NCBI GenBank assembly: GCA_018658605.1
Contig: JABHUV010000152.1
Coordinates: 1 to 64,000, forward strand
DNA length: 64,000 bases
DNA from: Planctomycetaceae bacterium
GTDB taxonomy: Bacteria; Planctomycetota; Planctomycetia; Pirellulales; Pirellulaceae
Reading direction: 5' to 3'
The translations under genes and the position numbers were made by a program. Below the pieces are notes generated by a model. It was not told the DNA's origin. It made no database searches and saw only the letters and a program-made list of their open reading frames with translations. Below, in pieces: positions 18,399 through 28,314 of this stretch (within the stretch, counting starts at the first letter, position 1; each line of letters begins with the position of its first letter).

Positions 18399-18512
18399 GG
18401 GAAGGATCTCTGTTCTTGGTTAGTTGGTGAGAATGGGAATTGAATAACTTCTCATAGCAGCTAAGTGTACCATCATAGCATCAATCGCGGACAGAGAGTT
18501 TCTTGTTCTGCG

Positions 18513-18740
18513 TCACGCCGGTGAACGGTTACAATACGGACAGTGATCAACATCTTCGTCGGCAAAAACAATGTCTTCGTCATCATTGCGATAGGCTGTT
18601 GTTAATCGGTTACCACAATCGAGGCATTTATGTTCCCACGAGTGGATTTGTAGTTCACCCTCACCAAAGAAATTATATTTGCATGTCAAACTCGCGCTGC
18701 CACACTTTTGGCAACCGCCAATGGTTTGAATATCTGCCAT
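18513..18740 (-). CDS. Small zinc-ribbon protein
   Basis: A 75-residue cytoplasmic protein with three CxxC pairs: C10/C13, C39/C42 and C67/C70, plus C20. The first two pairs (GGCQKCGSAS and HKCLDCGNR) look like one zinc ribbon; the third (DHCPYCNRS) sits after an acidic stretch at the C-terminus. Similar small zinc ribbons bind nucleic acid or act as adaptors. Nothing more specific is visible. It ends 33 bases downstream of the sugar isomerase start-side gene's stop on the same strand, so co-transcription is possible. Confidence 0.72.
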   Translation of the reverse strand: MADIQTIGGCQKCGSASLTCKYNFFGEGELQIHSWEHKCLDCGNRLTTAYRNDDEDIVFADEDVDHCPYCNRSPA

Positions 18741-18773
18741 CTCTTTACTCGCTAACGCACAATTCTCGATAGA

Positions 18774-19787
18774 CTAAAATCCACGGGCTGCAATGATATC
18801 GTTGAAGTCACGTAAGTGGTAGTCAATCTTTACATAATCCAACACATTACAAAGACCCCGTAAAGCGACGCCTAAACCGTCGGGCCCGCTAAATCCACCA
18901 AACTGACCTCCACCTTTCACATGTGGTTCAAGATCCAAAAAGACTCCTGGGATTCCACGCTTGCTCAAACGACGATTCATCGTAGGTATATATTCACGGA
19001 AGTCCCGCAAGATCGCTTCATGACCGCTATCGCCAATGTCTGCGGGTACAAAATATTTCAACGCATCTTCGTCCACATGTCCGACTCGATTGACCGGCTC
19101 TGGATGGCGATAATCTTTAATGTGCATCCAACCCATACCTTTTTTCATCTGGTAATAGTGCAGGAATAGTTCATCGGAAGAATATCCCTGCGTGACAATA
19201 TTTGCCGCATCAAAGATCGTGAGCATCGCTGGGTGGTTCACTTTTTTGTGAAGCAGTTCCAAGGTCGGGCCACACTGTCCCACTAGGTTCGCTTCGACTT
19301 CGAGTCCAAACGTCAGACCATTACGATCGCACAACTCGGCAATATCACCTAACTGATCAACTACCTGATCAACGTAGTCATAGGGACTTTCGCCGCGAGG
19401 ATGATAAAAAGCAAAACCTCGCATCAGTTTAGCGCCAAATTCATTTGCTAAATCACACGCTCGCTGAACATCGTTTTTAAGATACTTTTTAAATGGAATG
19501 TATTGGTTATGGGTTCCATCATCGACGTCAAGCAATTTAACTTTACCAATGGGACTCCCCAGCGAAGACACACTTAGACCATATTCGTCCTGTTTTTTAT
19601 TGACGTGCTTCACTTCACGTTTGTTCAGCAACATCACGTTCTTGACTCCATTGCCGGCATCGATAAACCGGATGGTATAATACTGTAAACCTAGAGCGGC
19701 AAATGCCGAGAACTGCTGGTCAACTGTTTTTTGATTGGCTGCTTCATCCGCAAAGCCCGATAATATTACACTTGGATTGTCGCTCAT
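18774..19787 (-). CDS. Sugar phosphate isomerase/epimerase-like TIM-barrel protein
   Basis: A 337-residue member of the xylose-isomerase-like TIM-barrel (AP endonuclease 2) group. Visible are the barrel start SGFADEAAN, a metal-ligand Glu in LTFGLEVEANLVGQCGP, an Asp in LTIFDAANIV, a His in MGWMHIKDYRHPEP and a late Glu in PGVFLDLEPHVKGGG. This ligand pattern (Glu, Asp, His, Glu) is typical of divalent-metal sugar isomerases and epimerases. Substrate is unknown. A Gfo/Idh/MocA gene is divergent 160 bases away, a pairing common in inositol and sugar catabolism of planctomycetes. Confidence 0.83.
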   Translation of the reverse strand: MSDNPSVILSGFADEAANQKTVDQQFSAFAALGLQYYTIRFIDAGNGVKNVMLLNKREVKHVNKKQDEYGLSVSSLGSPIGKVKLLDVDDGTHNQYIPFKKYLKNDVQRACDLANEFGAKLMRGFAFYHPRGESPYDYVDQVVDQLGDIAELCDRNGLTFGLEVEANLVGQCGPTLELLHKKVNHPAMLTIFDAANIVTQGYSSDELFLHYYQMKKGMGWMHIKDYRHPEPVNRVGHVDEDALKYFVPADIGDSGHEAILRDFREYIPTMNRRLSKRGIPGVFLDLEPHVKGGGQFGGFSGPDGLGVALRGLCNVLDYVKIDYHLRDFNDIIAARGF

Positions 19788-19948
19788 ATGTACTCTTGGA
19801 ACCTGTTGATTAAAATAACTATGGTAAGGTGAAGGTTCATTTTGGAAAACAGTGCCCCACCGTGCAAGAGGGTGTAAAACGGCTTAGAATAAAAGACGCC
19901 ACTATTCGCGGCGATATGCAGAACTTTGGGTATCTTTGAGCAGAAACG

Positions 19949-21238
19949 ATGGGGATAAGTCAGGTAATGGTAGAAATTCAGCAACTTCACGGCAGTATGG
20001 TCGGTATGGGGATGATCTTCGAAGAGACATATCGACCATTCTTCGAAAACGCATACCAGCACGGAATTCATAATTCTCGAACAGGTATTATTTCACTCGA
20101 CATCGCAGCAGTCGCAAGCCGGACGGGGAAACGTGCTGCTCAATATAAGGAATCCGCTGGCGATCGCATCAACGACTTCACTAGCTACGTCGAACCCGAC
20201 AGTATGCAACAACTGTTAGCACATGACATAGATTTTGTTTGTGTAGCCACTCCCGATGATCGACATTTTGATGCGGCGATGGCTGCCATCGTTGCAAGCA
20301 AGCATGTCCTGATCGAAAAGCCATCCGTTCTCTCTCTACAACAACTTGACCAGCTAATCGATGCCGCGCAATCCGCAGGCGTTATCTGTAAAGTCGTCTA
20401 TCACAAGTTGTTTGACCCTGATCATAAAAAACTACGCACCCTAGTTCATGACAACGTACTGCAGCACGTCAACAACGGCTATTGCACACTATTGGAACCT
20501 AAAGAAATATCTGGTGCACAATTCGCCGAGTGGATTCAAGGCCGCAACCCCGGTACTTACGTAGCCGTACATTACATCAAGCTCATCGATTTCACATTCG
20601 GCGGAAAATTAAAAAGTATTAGTTGCACCGGACAACGCGGCCTTGTCGGAGAAGCCAGTGGCAATACATGGGACAGTGTTCAGCTACAAATGATCTATGA
20701 ATACGAAAGTGGCCGCGAGGCTGCCTTTGATATTCATACCAGTTGGGTAACGCCGGATAATTTTCCTGGCTACGTCGAGCAAGAAGTGCAGTTTCGTTTT
20801 GACAACGGAGTATGGAATGGACACAGCCGCAAACGTGGTGTGGAATGCACGGTCGAAGCAAAAACCCCACATACCATGAAAAACTCACTGAACAATCATT
20901 ACAACGGTACATTTGTCGAACCCAACGGTCGCCGCAGTCAGCGTGGTTATGGCATCGAAGTTCTAGAACAATTTGTGAGAGAAGTTGCGTTTATTAAGAA
21001 TTCAACAGGTCCCGACGAACAAGCTCTGCGGTTAAAAGAAATTCAAGCCCTCAACTACAACGATATTTCAGCTGACCGACAAACCGTAGCGACAGTCCAG
21101 GCGATGGAGGCTATCTTAGAAGAACACGCTGCCGGCAATCCAAACTGTATTGTTAACGTAAACGATCCACTAGGTGGACTCGTAATGTACTCGCCAGGCG
21201 TAAGCGAAGGGAAAGTGCTTTACGATGGACAAGTTTAA
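19949..21238 (+). CDS. Gfo/Idh/MocA family NAD(P)-dependent oxidoreductase
   Basis: The N-terminal Rossmann part (GSMVGMGMIFEETYRPFFE) has the glycine motif slightly altered to GMGMIFEE, and FVCVATPDDRHFDAAMAA plus HVLIEKP give the family EKP motif. The C-terminal half is the alpha/beta GFO-IDH-MocA domain. At 429 residues it is somewhat longer than usual. The ATG at 19967 (MVEIQQLHG) is an alternative start. It would oxidise or reduce a sugar, inositol or amino sugar. It is followed 68 bases later by an aminotransferase on the same strand, which suggests an oxidation-transamination sequence on a sugar. Confidence 0.85.
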   Translation: MGISQVMVEIQQLHGSMVGMGMIFEETYRPFFENAYQHGIHNSRTGIISLDIAAVASRTGKRAAQYKESAGDRINDFTSYVEPDSMQQLLAHDIDFVCVATPDDRHFDAAMAAIVASKHVLIEKPSVLSLQQLDQLIDAAQSAGVICKVVYHKLFDPDHKKLRTLVHDNVLQHVNNGYCTLLEPKEISGAQFAEWIQGRNPGTYVAVHYIKLIDFTFGGKLKSISCTGQRGLVGEASGNTWDSVQLQMIYEYESGREAAFDIHTSWVTPDNFPGYVEQEVQFRFDNGVWNGHSRKRGVECTVEAKTPHTMKNSLNNHYNGTFVEPNGRRSQRGYGIEVLEQFVREVAFIKNSTGPDEQALRLKEIQALNYNDISADRQTVATVQAMEAILEEHAAGNPNCIVNVNDPLGGLVMYSPGVSEGKVLYDGQV

Positions 21239-21306
21239 ATGCTACTGTACACTCGGTAAACCATCATTCAAAATATCCACTTACCATAGCACCCTAGAAG
21301 TAAATC

Positions 21307-22680
21307 ATGAAACCTGCTCAACCTATTCAATTTGACAACGAACCCCAAAGCAATGAAGTCCGCGCTCAGATTTTGGACCAAGAACCGTTCGCGATCCGTA
21401 CATTTACGCCAAGCCAGTGTGTTATTAGCCATAGCGCCGGGAGCTATCATTACACTCCAGAAGGTCGCAAACTTGCCGACTTCACATCTGGCGTCTTAGT
21501 TGCGAATCTGGGTCACAATCCTGTTTCTTGGTGGAATCGCGTTCAACAATATCTTGGATTAAACGCAATAACCGACGGTGGTGAATATGCAAAGTGCGTA
21601 CCACTTACCGCTTACAATGCCATTACAGAAATAGAAGCGGCCGCAAATCAACGGTTAATCGCGAGCCTGCAATCAGCTCCAGGCGGTTCACGTATTAATC
21701 AAATTATGTGGTCTGCAAGTGGTAGCGAAGCGGTACAAAAAGCACTGTGGGCTGCCATGAAAAGAACTGTCGGCAAGGATATGATCATCGCCACTCGCGG
21801 TGGATTCCACGGCAAGAAAGGTTTGGCCGGCGCCGTCACGGGTAGTGAACAAGACAAAGAACGCGACGAACGAGTGCGATTTGTGAGTTTTCCCAAGGCT
21901 GAATGCATTGATATCGAATCTCGTAAACAGCCTCTCGACTTGACTTCGTATCAAGCCGAACTCGATGCCCTCTGGAATGAATGTGGCAACCGGTTGTGTT
22001 GTATTATTACCGAGCCCTACCTCGGAGGCGGCGGTTCTCTACATCCACAAAAAGAATACCTACAATTGCTACAACAATTTTGTCGAGATCATGATTTGCT
22101 ATTTATTCTGGACGAAATTCAATCAAACTTTGGTCGCACTGGACCAATGTATGCATTCACACACTATGAAGTCGAACCAGATATCGTATTGCTCGGAAAA
22201 GGGCTCGCCAATGGTGTTCCTGCAAGTGCGGCGGTTGGGCGCAGCGACGTTTTTGAATGTCTGGATTATGGCGAGGCCTCTGATACATGGAGTGCGAATC
22301 CACTTTCATCCGCCGCGGTCATCGCCACACTAGACGAATTTGAGCAAAACGATGTAATTGCCAAAGGTCTCGAGTTGTCTACGGTTATCGAAACCGGTTT
22401 AGTTCGCCTAAAAGAGACTCGCGTCATCGCTAACGTCCGCGGTGAGGGTTGTGTTTGGGGTATCGAATGTGCTGACATCGGCGACAAACCTAGTGACGAT
22501 GTTGCCAATGATGTTATCCGCGCATGCTATCAAGGCAATGCGGATGGCCAAGCCATTCACTTACTTGGAGCCTTAGCTGGTAACGTGATCCGTATCAGCC
22601 CGCCACTAACTATGAACCTTGAAGAATGCCAACACTATCTCGATGTGATGTATGACATCTGCCAGCAATTGGCTGACTAG
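21307..22680 (+). CDS. Class III aminotransferase (PLP-dependent)
   Basis: A 457-residue fold-type I aminotransferase of the ornithine/4-aminobutyrate group. The PLP aspartate lies in LLFILDEIQSNFGRTG and the Schiff-base lysine is K298 in LLGKGLANGVPASA. The glycine-rich SASGSEAVQKALWAA segment binds the cofactor phosphate, and TWSANPLSSAA is the conserved loop from the partner subunit. It probably transfers an amino group to or from an omega-amino acid or keto-sugar; the neighbouring oxidoreductase favours a sugar-derived substrate but this is a guess. Confidence 0.87.
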   Translation: MKPAQPIQFDNEPQSNEVRAQILDQEPFAIRTFTPSQCVISHSAGSYHYTPEGRKLADFTSGVLVANLGHNPVSWWNRVQQYLGLNAITDGGEYAKCVPLTAYNAITEIEAAANQRLIASLQSAPGGSRINQIMWSASGSEAVQKALWAAMKRTVGKDMIIATRGGFHGKKGLAGAVTGSEQDKERDERVRFVSFPKAECIDIESRKQPLDLTSYQAELDALWNECGNRLCCIITEPYLGGGGSLHPQKEYLQLLQQFCRDHDLLFILDEIQSNFGRTGPMYAFTHYEVEPDIVLLGKGLANGVPASAAVGRSDVFECLDYGEASDTWSANPLSSAAVIATLDEFEQNDVIAKGLELSTVIETGLVRLKETRVIANVRGEGCVWGIECADIGDKPSDDVANDVIRACYQGNADGQAIHLLGALAGNVIRISPPLTMNLEECQHYLDVMYDICQQLAD

Positions 22681-22708
22681 TCGATAGACGATGGCAAACT
22701 AGACTTTT

Positions 22709-23872
22709 TCATTCACCACTGATGCGAGTAGCTACTTTGACGTTGACCTTGTATGGCTTGCTATTACGCAGCAACAATAGTGAAACCTCGCGACCAATTG
22801 GAGTCAGGCTGACTAAATTCGCTAGATGGTCATCATCTTCGATCATAGTTCCACTATAACTCAACAGCACATCATCCGTTTGTAATCCCGCTCGGTTCGC
22901 TGGTGATCCATCAGTGATTCCCGTCACCCGCACGCCGCGAGCATGGCTTAATCCTAATTTTACCGCAGTCGCATCCGTAAAATCATGATCCATGCGTATA
23001 CCTAGGTATGCGTTGGCGATCGAACCGCCAGATTCCAAACGACGAGCTATCACCATCGCCATATTGATTGGGATAGTGAAGCCGATCCCTTCACTTCCTC
23101 CGGAGTTACTAGCAATCGCCGTATTGATGCCAATCACTTCACCACGTAGGTTCACTAATGGCCCTCCACTGTTACCTGGATTAATCGAGGCGTCGGTTTG
23201 CATAAAATCCTGAATCATCACACCGGCAGTGCCTAGTTTGAGATCCCGCCGACCTTTTGCCGACAGGATACCATAGGTGATGGAATAACTCAGGCCAAAC
23301 GGACTCCCAATCGCCACCACAAAATCACCGATCTCCATCTTGCTGCTATTGCCGATTCGAGCTGAAATCAATAAGTGCGATTCCTTAACGGTGACCAACG
23401 CTATATCACTCGAAGGGTCGGAAGCTATTTTAATGGGCGTTAACATACGACCATCTTCTAGTGAAATTTTGACCCCATCAAGCACAGCTGGAAATACTAC
23501 ATGGCGGTTAGTCAAAATGTACTTTTTCGTACCAATCTCAATCGAGAAACCCGAACCTGCTTCTTCAACAGTACGGCGAGAACTTTTGTCCATTAATTTG
23601 CGCGTTTGTATATGAACGACACTCGGCTTCGCGAGCCTCACAACTTGCTTGAGAATATTGCGCTGTTCAAAGGCTGCGGCATCTTTGGCAAGTTGTTCAA
23701 ACAACCGTGCACGAGCATTGAGCGTCACCGAGACCGGTTGCTCTTGGGCTGATATAAAGCCAAAGTTAGTTAGGCTAAGCACTACATACAGAATTACAGC
23801 GCGACCCCAGCAGCTATCCAATACAGGTATACCTAGGCTGCTCGCCAGGTTCCCACCCCCCCTTTTTTTCAT
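22709..23872 (-). CDS. HtrA/DegP-like serine protease with one PDZ domain
   Basis: Periplasmic or exported trypsin-like protease. Residues 1-42 contain a signal/anchor (AVILYVVLSLTNFGFISAQ). The catalytic triad is His124 (LTNRHVV), Asp156 (SSDIALV) and Ser235 (NPGNSGGPL). A single PDZ domain follows (YLGIRMDHDF ... GSPANRAGLQTDDVLLSYSG). At 387 residues it resembles DegS/HtrA1-length proteins. It should degrade or regulate misfolded exported proteins. Directly after the ATG the gene has a run of seven A followed by seven G, an unusual and slippage-prone start. It is convergent with the aminotransferase. Confidence 0.9.
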   Translation of the reverse strand: MKKRGGGNLASSLGIPVLDSCWGRAVILYVVLSLTNFGFISAQEQPVSVTLNARARLFEQLAKDAAAFEQRNILKQVVRLAKPSVVHIQTRKLMDKSSRRTVEEAGSGFSIEIGTKKYILTNRHVVFPAVLDGVKISLEDGRMLTPIKIASDPSSDIALVTVKESHLLISARIGNSSKMEIGDFVVAIGSPFGLSYSITYGILSAKGRRDLKLGTAGVMIQDFMQTDASINPGNSGGPLVNLRGEVIGINTAIASNSGGSEGIGFTIPINMAMVIARRLESGGSIANAYLGIRMDHDFTDATAVKLGLSHARGVRVTGITDGSPANRAGLQTDDVLLSYSGTMIEDDDHLANLVSLTPIGREVSLLLLRNSKPYKVNVKVATRISGE

Positions 23873-23942
23873 GTATTCAATCTTCTTCGGTAGTGCAAAC
23901 TATTTACTACAAACACTCAAGCAACTCAACATTTGGCGTTCG

Positions 23943-24332
23943 CTATTGATAAACTTCTGAGTTCTCGTCAATGCCCCAATCCTCACCATAAATTTCTTTG
24001 TTTGTCTGGCAATCGATACAATTCGTCGCATAGGGTAGTGCTTGCAAACGGGCTAGTGGAATGTTTTTTTCGCAGATTTCGCAGAGCCCAAAACTTCCGG
24101 CTTGTATTTTCTCTAACGCAATCTCAATTTGACCCAACTCTCGATTTTCAACCTCGGCAAGTTGCGAATTAAGTTCATTTTGAGCTGAGTCTAGAGCCAC
24201 ATCGACAGCATCGCCTGATGTTTCACGGAGATCGTTGAGATCGCTAAAGTCACCCGCAAGAGCTTTGCGCATAGCATCACGACGTTTTTCAAGAACCTTT
24301 TTCAGATTTTTTATGGCATCTTTACGGGCCAT
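23943..24332 (-). CDS. TraR/DksA-type zinc-finger protein
   Basis: A 129-residue DksA-like protein. An N-terminal helical part carries many charges (KNLKKVLEKRRDAMRKALAG), and the zinc finger is C84-x2-C87 and C105-x2-C108 (GLCEICEKN ... TNCIDCQ). The coiled-coil tip region is reached by DLNDLRETSGDAVDVA. It would bind RNA polymerase through the secondary channel or act in stress adaptation. I chose the ATG at 24332 because GAGGA lies seven bases upstream; the open frame extends six codons further. The acidic C-terminal tail is unusual. Confidence 0.87.
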   Translation of the reverse strand: MARKDAIKNLKKVLEKRRDAMRKALAGDFSDLNDLRETSGDAVDVALDSAQNELNSQLAEVENRELGQIEIALEKIQAGSFGLCEICEKNIPLARLQALPYATNCIDCQTNKEIYGEDWGIDENSEVYQ

Positions 24333-24453
24333 TTGATATTCCTCTTTCAAACAAGTGCTTATACAAAAATAGGCGGAAACAGTGTCATATCAGCCTACTT
24401 TTACAGTGCGTACTATATCACGCGCGTAAAACCGCCAAGATGAGATGTAGTTC

Positions 24454-24482
24454 CGATTATTCCGGTTGTAGTGGAATAATCG
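24454..24482. repeat. Perfect inverted repeat in the nucleoside hydrolase-dksA gap
   Basis: CGATTATTCC at 24454-24463 pairs perfectly with GGAATAATCG at 24473-24482 around a 9-base loop. It lies 130-150 bases downstream of the nucleoside hydrolase stop and upstream of the DksA-like gene, both on the minus strand. No T-run follows on either strand, so it could be an operator, an attenuator or a factor-dependent terminator. Confidence 0.45.
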
Positions 24483-24602
24483 ACATTTGAGACCCGTTCA
24501 AAATAGGTTTTTTCACCAGTTTTTAAGGGGATTTTATCCAAACAACGTCGGCTAAGGCTTGCCGCAGAACCCAGTTGTTCCAATTCATGCAACTTGTGGT
24601 GG

Positions 24603-25541
24603 TCAAAAGCCCAACTGAGGGTCCAGGTATCGTAAAACAGATCGTTTCACTGCAGTTACATCGACCACTCGTGCAACTTCCATGTTATTAGGCCACTGAC
24701 GTTTGCTTCGCTGGTCAAACAACGTCGCACCTCGAGATAGCTCCCCACTTACTTCGACCTGTCCAGCCATTGAAACCAGTTCGAATAATTCGGGTTCAAG
24801 CACCTGCATTAATGCTACAACATCATGAATATGAACGCTTTCCTGTCCCAATCGCTGGCGATAGTTACGATATAAATATGGCAGGACTTTTCTCAAAAAA
24901 CATCCAATTCTAGATGTTTTGTCTGGCAGCTCTCGTAAAAAATCAAGCGTGAAATGTACTTGCATCGTGATATCCAACGGTATCAATATTTTTTGTACTG
25001 GAGCGTCAAATACCTGCTGCGCGCTTTCGGGGTCACAATAGATGTTAAACTCTGCCGCTGGCGTAATATTCCCAATGCCAGCGACACTGCCGCCCATCAT
25101 GATAAGTTGGTCAACATTTTCAATAAACGAGGCATCACGCTGTATTGCTCTCGCAATGTTTGTTAACGGTCCTAGGCAAATAATACTAATATTACCCGGA
25201 TCCGCTTTGACCTCATCACAGATAATCTTCTCGGACGGCTTACGTTGGTGGTGCGAAGACGTTTCAAATCCAACTTCACCAAGACCATCTTTACCATGTA
25301 CAAAGCGAGCGTCACGATAGTCCAAATTGTCACAGGACGAAGCACAGCCAATCCGTGGGATTTTAGGTGGATCAAGACGTTCAATAATAGTCTGTACATT
25401 CGAGCTAGCCATTTCCGCAGGGACGTTGCCTTCAACAGCAGTAACGGCGACAATATCCAAAGCTGGTGCAAACAGTCCGACACACAGTGCGACCGCATCG
25501 TCAATTCCTGGATCGCAGTCAATTATCAAACGTCGTGGCAT
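24603..25541 (-). CDS. Nucleoside hydrolase (IunH family)
   Basis: Hydrolyses the N-glycosidic bond of ribonucleosides to base and ribose. The calcium-binding N-terminal motif is D8-x-D10-x-G-x-D14-D15 (LIIDCDPGIDDAVAL), the diagnostic fingerprint. IICLGPLTNIARAI and AEFNIYCDPESAQQV, the second conserved block, follow, as does IHDVVALM near the C-terminus. At 312 residues from the ATG at 25541 it has the standard length. Purine nucleoside phosphorylases at 37.6-39.3 kb act on the same class of substrates. Confidence 0.92.
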   Translation of the reverse strand: MPRRLIIDCDPGIDDAVALCVGLFAPALDIVAVTAVEGNVPAEMASSNVQTIIERLDPPKIPRIGCASSCDNLDYRDARFVHGKDGLGEVGFETSSHHQRKPSEKIICDEVKADPGNISIICLGPLTNIARAIQRDASFIENVDQLIMMGGSVAGIGNITPAAEFNIYCDPESAQQVFDAPVQKILIPLDITMQVHFTLDFLRELPDKTSRIGCFLRKVLPYLYRNYRQRLGQESVHIHDVVALMQVLEPELFELVSMAGQVEVSGELSRGATLFDQRSKRQWPNNMEVARVVDVTAVKRSVLRYLDPQLGF

Positions 25542-25630
25542 AATTAACACCTAAAAAACAAAAAATACTATCATTGGTTATCGGTTGTGAGAACAAATAA
25601 GTCAAATATTCAATATTTTCAATCGCACGT

Positions 25631-25636
25631 TATAAT
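25631..25636 (+). promoter_or_regulatory. Possible -10 element for trpD
   Basis: A consensus TATAAT 54 bases before the trpD start, in an AT-rich gap. No good -35 box is visible at the usual spacing, so this is a weak call. Confidence 0.35.
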
Positions 25637-25690
25637 GAATAGGTTCATTTCCTCACACCTAATCAATCTCTTCGTACAAGAATCTACCAC

Positions 25691-26701
25691 ATGCTAGCTG
25701 AAACCACTGAACAAGTCGAATCCGGCACCAGCTTAACCCAAGAGAAAATGGCGAACACGATCGATCTAATCATGCTGGGAGCGTGTACTGAAGATGATAT
25801 TCGAGCTTTTTTACTAGCACTCGTGGCTAAAGGTGAAACAGTCGCGGAGATTGCAGGAGCAGCCTCGGCAATGCGCAAGCACATGACGGTCTTGGAGTCT
25901 TCCCGCGACGACCTTGTGGATACGTGCGGTACAGGCGGAGATGGTTCGGGGACTTTTAATATCTCGACGGCGGCGGCCATTGTTGCAGCGGGAGCTGGGA
26001 TTGCTGTCGCAAAACACGGAAACCGCAGCATCACCAGTAAAACAGGTTCAGCTGATGTGTTGAGTGAACTCGGCGTCAATATCGAGGCGTCTGTCGACGT
26101 CATGCAACAGTCGCTTGAAATGGCGGGAATTTGTTTTTGCTTTGCACCTTTGTTTCATCCAGCCATGCGACATGTAGGTCCGGTGCGACGAAGTATTGAA
26201 GTTCCCACGATCTTTAATTTGCTCGGCCCACTCTGTAATCCTGCTCGCGCACCCTATCAACTACTCGGCGTCGGCAAACCCGCCCTGCGTACTCGTCTTT
26301 CCGCTGCGCTGGCATTACTAGAAACAAAGCGAGCATTCGTCGTGTGTGGCGAAGATGGTCTAGATGAAATCACACTTGAAGGAACGACTCTAGTCACTGA
26401 AGTCATTGACTCAACCACCCAAGAATTAAATTGGTGTCCAACAGATTTTGGGATGACCTCGCAATCTCTTGCCACTATGAACGTCGAAAACCCCACAGAG
26501 AGCGCAGCTTGTATTATGAAGATACTTTACGGCGAACAAGGTAGCTCTCGAGATATTGTCATTGTCAATGCTGCGGCAGCCATCTCACTCGCTCGACCAC
26601 ATTTATCACTACAGGAATGTGCACACCAAGCAACTGAAGCAATTGATTCTGGGGCTGCCTTAAAGTCACTCAAACAATTTGGCGACATCACTCAATCGTA
26701 A
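25691..26701 (+). CDS. trpD: Anthranilate phosphoribosyltransferase
   Basis: Joins anthranilate to PRPP in tryptophan synthesis. DTCGTGGDGSGTFNIST begins at residue 77 and is the PRPP-binding glycine motif; KHGNRSITSKTGSADVLSELG and FAPLFHPAMRHVGPVRR are the second and third conserved blocks. Length of 336 residues is typical. No other trp genes are in the window, so the pathway is scattered. The Hsp70-like gene follows after 49 bases. Confidence 0.95.
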   Translation: MLAETTEQVESGTSLTQEKMANTIDLIMLGACTEDDIRAFLLALVAKGETVAEIAGAASAMRKHMTVLESSRDDLVDTCGTGGDGSGTFNISTAAAIVAAGAGIAVAKHGNRSITSKTGSADVLSELGVNIEASVDVMQQSLEMAGICFCFAPLFHPAMRHVGPVRRSIEVPTIFNLLGPLCNPARAPYQLLGVGKPALRTRLSAALALLETKRAFVVCGEDGLDEITLEGTTLVTEVIDSTTQELNWCPTDFGMTSQSLATMNVENPTESAACIMKILYGEQGSSRDIVIVNAAAAISLARPHLSLQECAHQATEAIDSGAALKSLKQFGDITQS

Positions 26702-26750
26702 TTGATAACACTGTATTAACTAATCAAACAATTCCACAGCATTCAACAGT

Positions 26751-28292
26751 ATGTCTCCACAAAACCACCCTGCAATCGGAATCGACCTCGGGACAACCTA
26801 CTCAGCGGTCGCGATGTTAGATGAACATGGGCAACCACGAACGCTCGAAAACAGCGAAGGTGACAAGATTACACCGAGTGTTTTATTGTTTGAAGGTGAC
26901 GATGTGATTGTTGGCAAAGAAGCCGTCAAAGCAAAAATCACTCATAACGATGCTATCGCCGAGCACAGTAAACGCTACCTTGGCCACCGTAGTTTTGAAC
27001 AACAATTTGGTGATGTGCAATATCCTCCAGAAGCACTACAAGCATGGATCCTGAAAAAAATTCGCGACGATGTTCGACAACGCATTGGGGATTTCAAATA
27101 CGCCGTTATCACTGTACCTGCTTACTTTGACGAAGCTCGGCGTAAAGCGACACAAGATGCTGGTTACATGGCAGGCATTGATGTTCTTGATATTATCAAT
27201 GAACCAACGGCGGCGGCGATTGCTTATGGCGCTCAACAATCTTCCGACCCAGACTCTCCAACCACCCCGCAAACTATTTTAGTCTACGATCTTGGCGGTG
27301 GTACGTTTGACGTTAGCATTGTGGAAATCGACGGTTCTGAATTCGTCACACTCGCAACTGATGGGGATGTGCAGTTGGGTGGAATTGATTGGGATCAGCG
27401 GATTGTGGACATGATTGTTGAACAATTTATCGCTGAACACGGCAGTGATCCACGGAACGATCCAAATACTTTAGGAAGAATCTGGCGTGAAGCCCAAGAT
27501 GCCAAACATACGCTGACCGCCCGCCGAGAATGTACATTGACATGTGACTATCAAGGTAACGCAATTAGCTTCCCTTTAACGCGTGACGAATTCGCAGCGA
27601 TGACCCGCGACTTGGTCGAGCGGACAAGGTTTACGACGATACAAACTCTAGCGGCAGCACAATTAGAGTGGACGGCAATAGATCGCATATTGCTCGTCGG
27701 TGGGTCAACTCGGATGCCCGCGATTAACGACATGTTAACGCAACTAAGTAATCGACCACTCGATCAATCGGTATCACCGGACGAAGCCGTCGCTCACGGT
27801 GCCGCTTTGCACGCGGCCATTTGCTTAAGTGAGCTCACCGGAGAATCCGCTCGGTTTACCGTCAAAAATGTCAACTCGCATAGTCTGGGGGTAATTGGTG
27901 TCGAACCTGCCACGGGTCGACTTCGGACTGGACACATCATTCCTCGTAATAGCCCTTTACCAATTACCGCGCGAAGGCGGTTTCGACTAAGGAAAGGTCA
28001 AACATCGATTATGCTGCAAGTCGTTGAAGGCGAAAGCAAATCACCGGATGCATGTATTATGATTGGGCAATGTGATATCAGTGGAATCCCTAGTGACTTG
28101 TCCGAGAAGTCCAGACTCGAAGTCCGTTTTCGCTACCGCAGCGATGGTCGTTTGTCGATGCGATTTTTGATTGAGGGAACGGATATCAAGCTTGATCATG
28201 AATTCAAACGTGAGAATTCACTAACACAAGAACAACTCGACGCTTGGCGAAGTTTTATCTGCGGTGAAGAAGACGCGGATCCTACTCATTAA
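26751..28292 (+). CDS. Hsp70-family protein lacking the lid
   Basis: The ATPase domain is complete: [14 protein letters not shown] near residue 10, [22 protein letters not shown] and [12 protein letters not shown]. After residue about 375 the substrate-binding part is short and divergent ([24 protein letters not shown], a degraded counterpart of the DnaK beta-sandwich start), and the chain ends at 513 residues without the alpha-helical lid. It is therefore not the housekeeping DnaK but a specialised Hsp70 relative, HscA- or HscC-like in plan. No dnaJ or grpE is adjacent. It sits between trpD and moeA on the same strand. Confidence 0.88.
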   Translation: MSPQNHPAIGIDLGTTYSAVAMLDEHGQPRTLENSEGDKITPSVLLFEGDDVIVGKEAVKAKITHNDAIAEHSKRYLGHRSFEQQFGDVQYPPEALQAWILKKIRDDVRQRIGDFKYAVITVPAYFDEARRKATQDAGYMAGIDVLDIINEPTAAAIAYGAQQSSDPDSPTTPQTILVYDLGGGTFDVSIVEIDGSEFVTLATDGDVQLGGIDWDQRIVDMIVEQFIAEHGSDPRNDPNTLGRIWREAQDAKHTLTARRECTLTCDYQGNAISFPLTRDEFAAMTRDLVERTRFTTIQTLAAAQLEWTAIDRILLVGGSTRMPAINDMLTQLSNRPLDQSVSPDEAVAHGAALHAAICLSELTGESARFTVKNVNSHSLGVIGVEPATGRLRTGHIIPRNSPLPITARRRFRLRKGQTSIMLQVVEGESKSPDACIMIGQCDISGIPSDLSEKSRLEVRFRYRSDGRLSMRFLIEGTDIKLDHEFKRENSLTQEQLDAWRSFICGEEDADPTH

Positions 28293-28314
28293 CACACGGT
28301 TCAATAGTCCCTCG

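Noticed and set aside
28264..28314. Upstream start for the first moeA gene
   Set aside because: It would overlap the Hsp70 gene by 29 bases and adds residues not conserved in MoeA.
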